Source of the DNA: Flavobacteriales bacterium CG_4_9_14_3_um_filter_32_8
GTDB lineage: Bacteria; Bacteroidota; Bacteroidia; Flavobacteriales_E; Vicingaceae
Length of the DNA stretch: 7,215 bases
Assembly (NCBI GenBank): GCA_002790175.1
Contig: PFUQ01000019.1
Coordinates: 922-8,136 of the forward strand
Reading direction: 5' to 3'
Under the pieces are notes generated by a model that was given only the letters and a program-made list of their open reading frames with translations, made no database searches and had not been told where the DNA came from. How positions within the stretch are numbered: position 1 is the first letter of the stretch; each line of letters opens with the position of its first letter. The position numbers were made by a program, and so were the translations under genes. Shown here piece by piece: positions 4,967-7,215 of this stretch.

Positions 4967-6858
4967 TCTAGTAGATTGTCAGTGTTTGTTTTTAGTTTAT
5001 CATTTTCTAGTAACCATTGAATCACTTTTATTTTTTTATCATCTCTAATGCCTGCAATTTTTTCAATTAATTGGGTAATGGGTAAATTTTCTTGGGTTAA
5101 TATTTTTTTAATTTGATTAGAAACTAAACTAAACTCGATATCACTTAATTCTAATTTATTCCGCTCTAAACATACATCGCAAACCCCACAACGGTAAACA
5201 TCTTTTTCGCCAAAATAGTTTAATAATATTTCGCTTCGGCATTTATGTTTGGTTGTCGCAAAATAAATGACACTCTCCATTTTTTTGATGGCTATTTCTT
5301 TTCTGTCGCGATAATGTTGTACCGAAATTTGAACATCATTGGTATTTAACCGTTCAGTTAAATAAGTGAGTTGTGGCAAGTTGGTTTGCTCGATATAACT
5401 TATCATTTTAAGGTGACTCAAATATTGTAAGGCTTTAACAATCTTTTCTTGACTACTGTTCAATCTTTTTGCCAATTCAAATTCATCAATTTTTACAAAA
5501 TTTTCAAATAGTCCAGAATACGACCTTAGGATAGTTTTTAAGAAAAAATCAAATTTATCGTTCTTCACTTGAAACTCATACAATTCGTCTTTGGTCACCT
5601 CAATTTTTATTCGAGAAGGGTTATAACTGGTTTCGGATAAAATTAAATAGTTTTCCTTTTCTAAAAATTTAAGACACGTAAAAACACTATACACCTGCAA
5701 ATTGTATTGTTTACAAAATTCAGAAATATTTAAAGAATAACTTTCATTTAGTGCAGCTCCGATTGGTATTTGAAAATAATTTGCCAATGCTTGATATACA
5801 TTTTTAATCACTTCAATTTTAGGGAAACTATCAATTATTCGTTTTTCTAAATCCAACCGATCTGCTTTCTCGAACAATAAAACAGCATACGCTTTTTGTT
5901 CGTCTCTTCCTGCTCTACCAGCTTCTTGAAAATAGGCTTCCAACGAATCGGGTAAATCAAGATGAACCACTAAGCGAACACTTGCTTTGTCAATCCCCAT
6001 ACCAAAGGCATTGGTAGAAACAATTATTCGAGTAATATTATTAACCCAGTTACTTTGTTTTTTGTTGCGTTCTTCATTCGTTAATCCTGCATGGTAATAA
6101 TCGGCAGAAACTCCATTTTTAATTAAAAAACTAGCAACTTCTTTTGTTTTTTTTCTACTTCTCACATAAATAATAGCGGTCCCTGGAACTTTTTTTAAAA
6201 TCTTTAACAAGCGATTTAATTTATCTTCTTCGTGCAACACAGCATACGCCAAATTTTTACGTTCAAAACTTATCTGCAGTGCATTTTCTTTTTTAAACTC
6301 CAGTTGTTTTTGTATGTCAATGACTACCTCTGGAGTTGCTGTTGCCGTTAATGCTAAAAATGGAACAGTTGGTTTTTCAACTCTTAATTTGGCAATATTT
6401 AAGTAAGATGGTCTAAAATCGTAGCCCCATTGCGAAATGCAGTGCGATTCATCTACAGCAATTAAGTTCACGTTCATTTTTCTGAAACGCTCTTTAAAAA
6501 TTTCCGTTTCAATACGTTCAGGCGAGATGTACAAAAATTTAATATTGCCATAAATGCAATTATCAAAAGTAATGTCAATTTCCCTTTTATTCATTCCCGA
6601 ATAAATGGCAACGGCTTTAATGTCTCGTTTTAATAAATTCTCCACCTGATCTTTCATTAAGGCAATCAACGGAGAAACTACAATACAAATCCCCTCTTTA
6701 ACCAATGCAGGAACTTGAAAACAGATGGATTTTCCACCTCCAGTGGGCAATAATGCCAACGTGTCTTTTCCTTCTAAAACACTGTTAATAATGTCTTCCT
6801 GCAAAGGTCTAAAAGCCTTGTGTCCCCAATATTTTAGTAAGAGTTGGTGAATGTCCAT
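4954..6858 (-). CDS. recQ: ATP-dependent DNA helicase RecQ, variant with insertion before the zinc site
   Basis: RecQ unwinds DNA 3'-5' during recombination and replication-fork repair. The 634-aa product has all superfamily 2 motifs: motif 0 FRPLQ (16-20), Walker A LPTGGGKS (37-44), Ia VSPLIALMKDQ (61-71), DESH (136-139) with the aromatic-rich loop through FRP (148-150), TATAT (171-175), motif V STNAFGMGID (281-290) and motif VI QEAGRAGR (311-318). The zinc site is C540, C557, C560 and C563 in the CR...NYFGE...CGVCDVC pattern. Motif VI and the first zinc Cys are about 220 residues apart, compared with roughly 55-60 in E. coli RecQ. The added stretch (about 345-530) looks helical and may hold winged-helix-like units. 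After the zinc site only about 70 residues follow, with no recognisable HRDC domain. The ATG at 6858 fits the family N-terminus. It is divergent from the prenyltransferase gene and leads the elaA-like gene. Confidence 0.95.
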   Translation of the reverse strand: MDIHQLLLKYWGHKAFRPLQEDIINSVLEGKDTLALLPTGGGKSICFQVPALVKEGICIVVSPLIALMKDQVENLLKRDIKAVAIYSGMNKREIDITFDNCIYGNIKFLYISPERIETEIFKERFRKMNVNLIAVDESHCISQWGYDFRPSYLNIAKLRVEKPTVPFLALTATATPEVVIDIQKQLEFKKENALQISFERKNLAYAVLHEEDKLNRLLKILKKVPGTAIIYVRSRKKTKEVASFLIKNGVSADYYHAGLTNEERNKKQSNWVNNITRIIVSTNAFGMGIDKASVRLVVHLDLPDSLEAYFQEAGRAGRDEQKAYAVLLFEKADRLDLEKRIIDSFPKIEVIKNVYQALANYFQIPIGAALNESYSLNISEFCKQYNLQVYSVFTCLKFLEKENYLILSETSYNPSRIKIEVTKDELYEFQVKNDKFDFFLKTILRSYSGLFENFVKIDEFELAKRLNSSQEKIVKALQYLSHLKMISYIEQTNLPQLTYLTERLNTNDVQISVQHYRDRKEIAIKKMESVIYFATTKHKCRSEILLNYFGEKDVYRCGVCDVCLERNKLELSDIEFSLVSNQIKKILTQENLPITQLIEKIAGIRDDKKIKVIQWLLENDKLKTNTDNLLEWRK

Positions 6859-6927
6859 CTTCGGATAAATTACAGGTTGAAAGTTACCAATTTTTGTTTA
6901 AAGAGTGACTTTGTGGTTAAGTAAAAT

Positions 6928-6967
6928 AGTGATTGGTAGATTCCTTTAATAAAATACTCCAATCACT
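6928..6967. repeat. Inverted repeat between divergent recQ and prenyltransferase genes
   Basis: AGTGATTGG (6928-6936) and CCAATCACT (6959-6967) are perfect 9-bp complements with a 22-nt loop. Related words lie outside the arms: on the minus strand 6982-6959 reads as roughly 7-bp-phased AGTGATA/AAGTGAT units. On the + strand GAGTGACTT (6903-6911) precedes the left arm. It resembles the heptad hairpin at 1141-1223 in layout and position (divergent intergenic) but not in exact sequence. Confidence 0.55.
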
Positions 6968-6988
6968 TTATCACTTCATTACTTTTTT

Positions 6989-6996
6989 TATCTTTA
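6989..6996 (+). promoter_or_regulatory. Weak candidate -7 box for the prenyltransferase gene
   Basis: TATCTTTA differs from TAnnTTTG at the last base and lies 11 bp before the ATG at 7008, which would leave a very short leader or a leaderless start. No TTG is present at the -33 spacing. This is a tentative assignment only. Confidence 0.2.
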
Positions 6997-7007
6997 CACC
7001 GCTGCTT

Positions 7008-7215
7008 ATGAATCAACTCATTGCATTTATAAAATTAATTCGGTTACCGAATTTGCTTATCATTGTGTTAACGCAATATGCCATTCGTTATGGAATTATT
7101 TTTACCATCTTAAACTCTGTTTCAGAAGATGTTGAGGTAAGCTTATTGTTATCAGAACTTGATTTTTTTCTACTCTGTTTATCTACCGTAATGATAGCTG
7201 CTGCAGGTTATATTA
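7008..7215 (+). CDS. UbiA-family membrane prenyltransferase, N-terminal part, 3'-truncated by the window
   Basis: Sixty-nine codons are visible, open to the window edge. The protein starts MNQLIAFIKLIRLPNLLII, then LTQYAIRYGIIF, an acidic linker (about residues 41-51) and a second hydrophobic helix LCLSTVMIAAAGYI (56-69). This pattern, a basic amphipathic start, LIRLPNLL and the AAAGYI that normally leads into a NDYFD-type Asp motif, is typical of Bacteroidota UbiA-superfamily proteins often labelled geranylgeranylglycerol-phosphate geranylgeranyltransferase. Such enzymes are integral membrane proteins that attach a prenyl chain to an acceptor using Mg2+-diphosphate chemistry. The Asp-rich motifs fall beyond the window, so catalytic competence and acceptor cannot be judged. 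The ATG at 7008 is supported by the conserved N-terminus. Confidence 0.8.
   Translation, partial: MNQLIAFIKLIRLPNLLIIVLTQYAIRYGIIFTILNSVSEDVEVSLLLSELDFFLLCLSTVMIAAAGYI

Noticed and set aside
6879..6886. recQ promoter -7 box (TAACTTTC on the minus strand)
   Set aside because: It lacks the final G of TAnnTTTG and has no -33 TTG, so it is indistinguishable from chance.

Overview
This is an AT-rich window from a member of the Bacteroidota, most likely Flavobacteriales-like. Four things suggest this: the protein families present (a DUF4920 lipoprotein, a CxxCH...CPGP monoheme lipoprotein, a RecQ with an insertion before its zinc site and no HRDC domain, and a UbiA-type prenyltransferase beginning LIRLPNLL); promoter boxes of the TAnnTTTG type; A-rich leaders in place of strong Shine-Dalgarno sites; and lipoprotein signals close to the N-terminus. 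The species cannot be told from the sequence alone.

Layout, left to right. (1) The 3' two-thirds of ispE (MEP isoprenoid pathway) on the + strand, convergent with a secreted msrB on the - strand. (2) A 265-bp divergent intergenic region holding a stem-loop made of 7-bp phased repeats, a perfect 19-bp palindrome and a good Bacteroidota promoter. (3) A two-gene + strand operon, the DUF4920 lipoprotein followed by a monoheme c-type cytochrome-like lipoprotein, overlapping by 11 nt. A textbook intrinsic-terminator hairpin lies inside the signal-peptide codons of the second gene. (4) About 580 bp without a gene (2350-2926), packed with palindromes, a MITE-like inverted repeat, a 33-bp direct repeat and a run of five 7-bp repeats. 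(5) A - strand AAA ATPase/DUF4143 gene with a PD-(D/E)xK-like C-terminus. Its upstream region carries a -7 box and three repeats with exact 32-bp spacing. (6) A - strand recQ-GNAT (ElaA-like) pair overlapping by 13 nt. (7) A divergent intergenic region with another inverted repeat, then the first 69 codons of a membrane prenyltransferase on the + strand.

How the genes fit together. IspE makes isoprenoid precursor and the UbiA-family enzyme uses prenyl diphosphates, but they sit at opposite ends and are not one operon. MsrB (signal peptide), the DUF4920 protein and the heme lipoprotein are all predicted to work outside the cytoplasm, which suggests an envelope redox or repair neighbourhood; this is inference. 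RecQ acts in DNA repair, and the GNAT is probably only translationally coupled to it. The ATPase has repeats on both sides and looks like an accessory gene. I found no tRNA, rRNA, CRISPR array or transposase. The most unusual signals are the terminator embedded in signal-peptide codons and the helically phased 32-bp repeat array in front of the ATPase gene.
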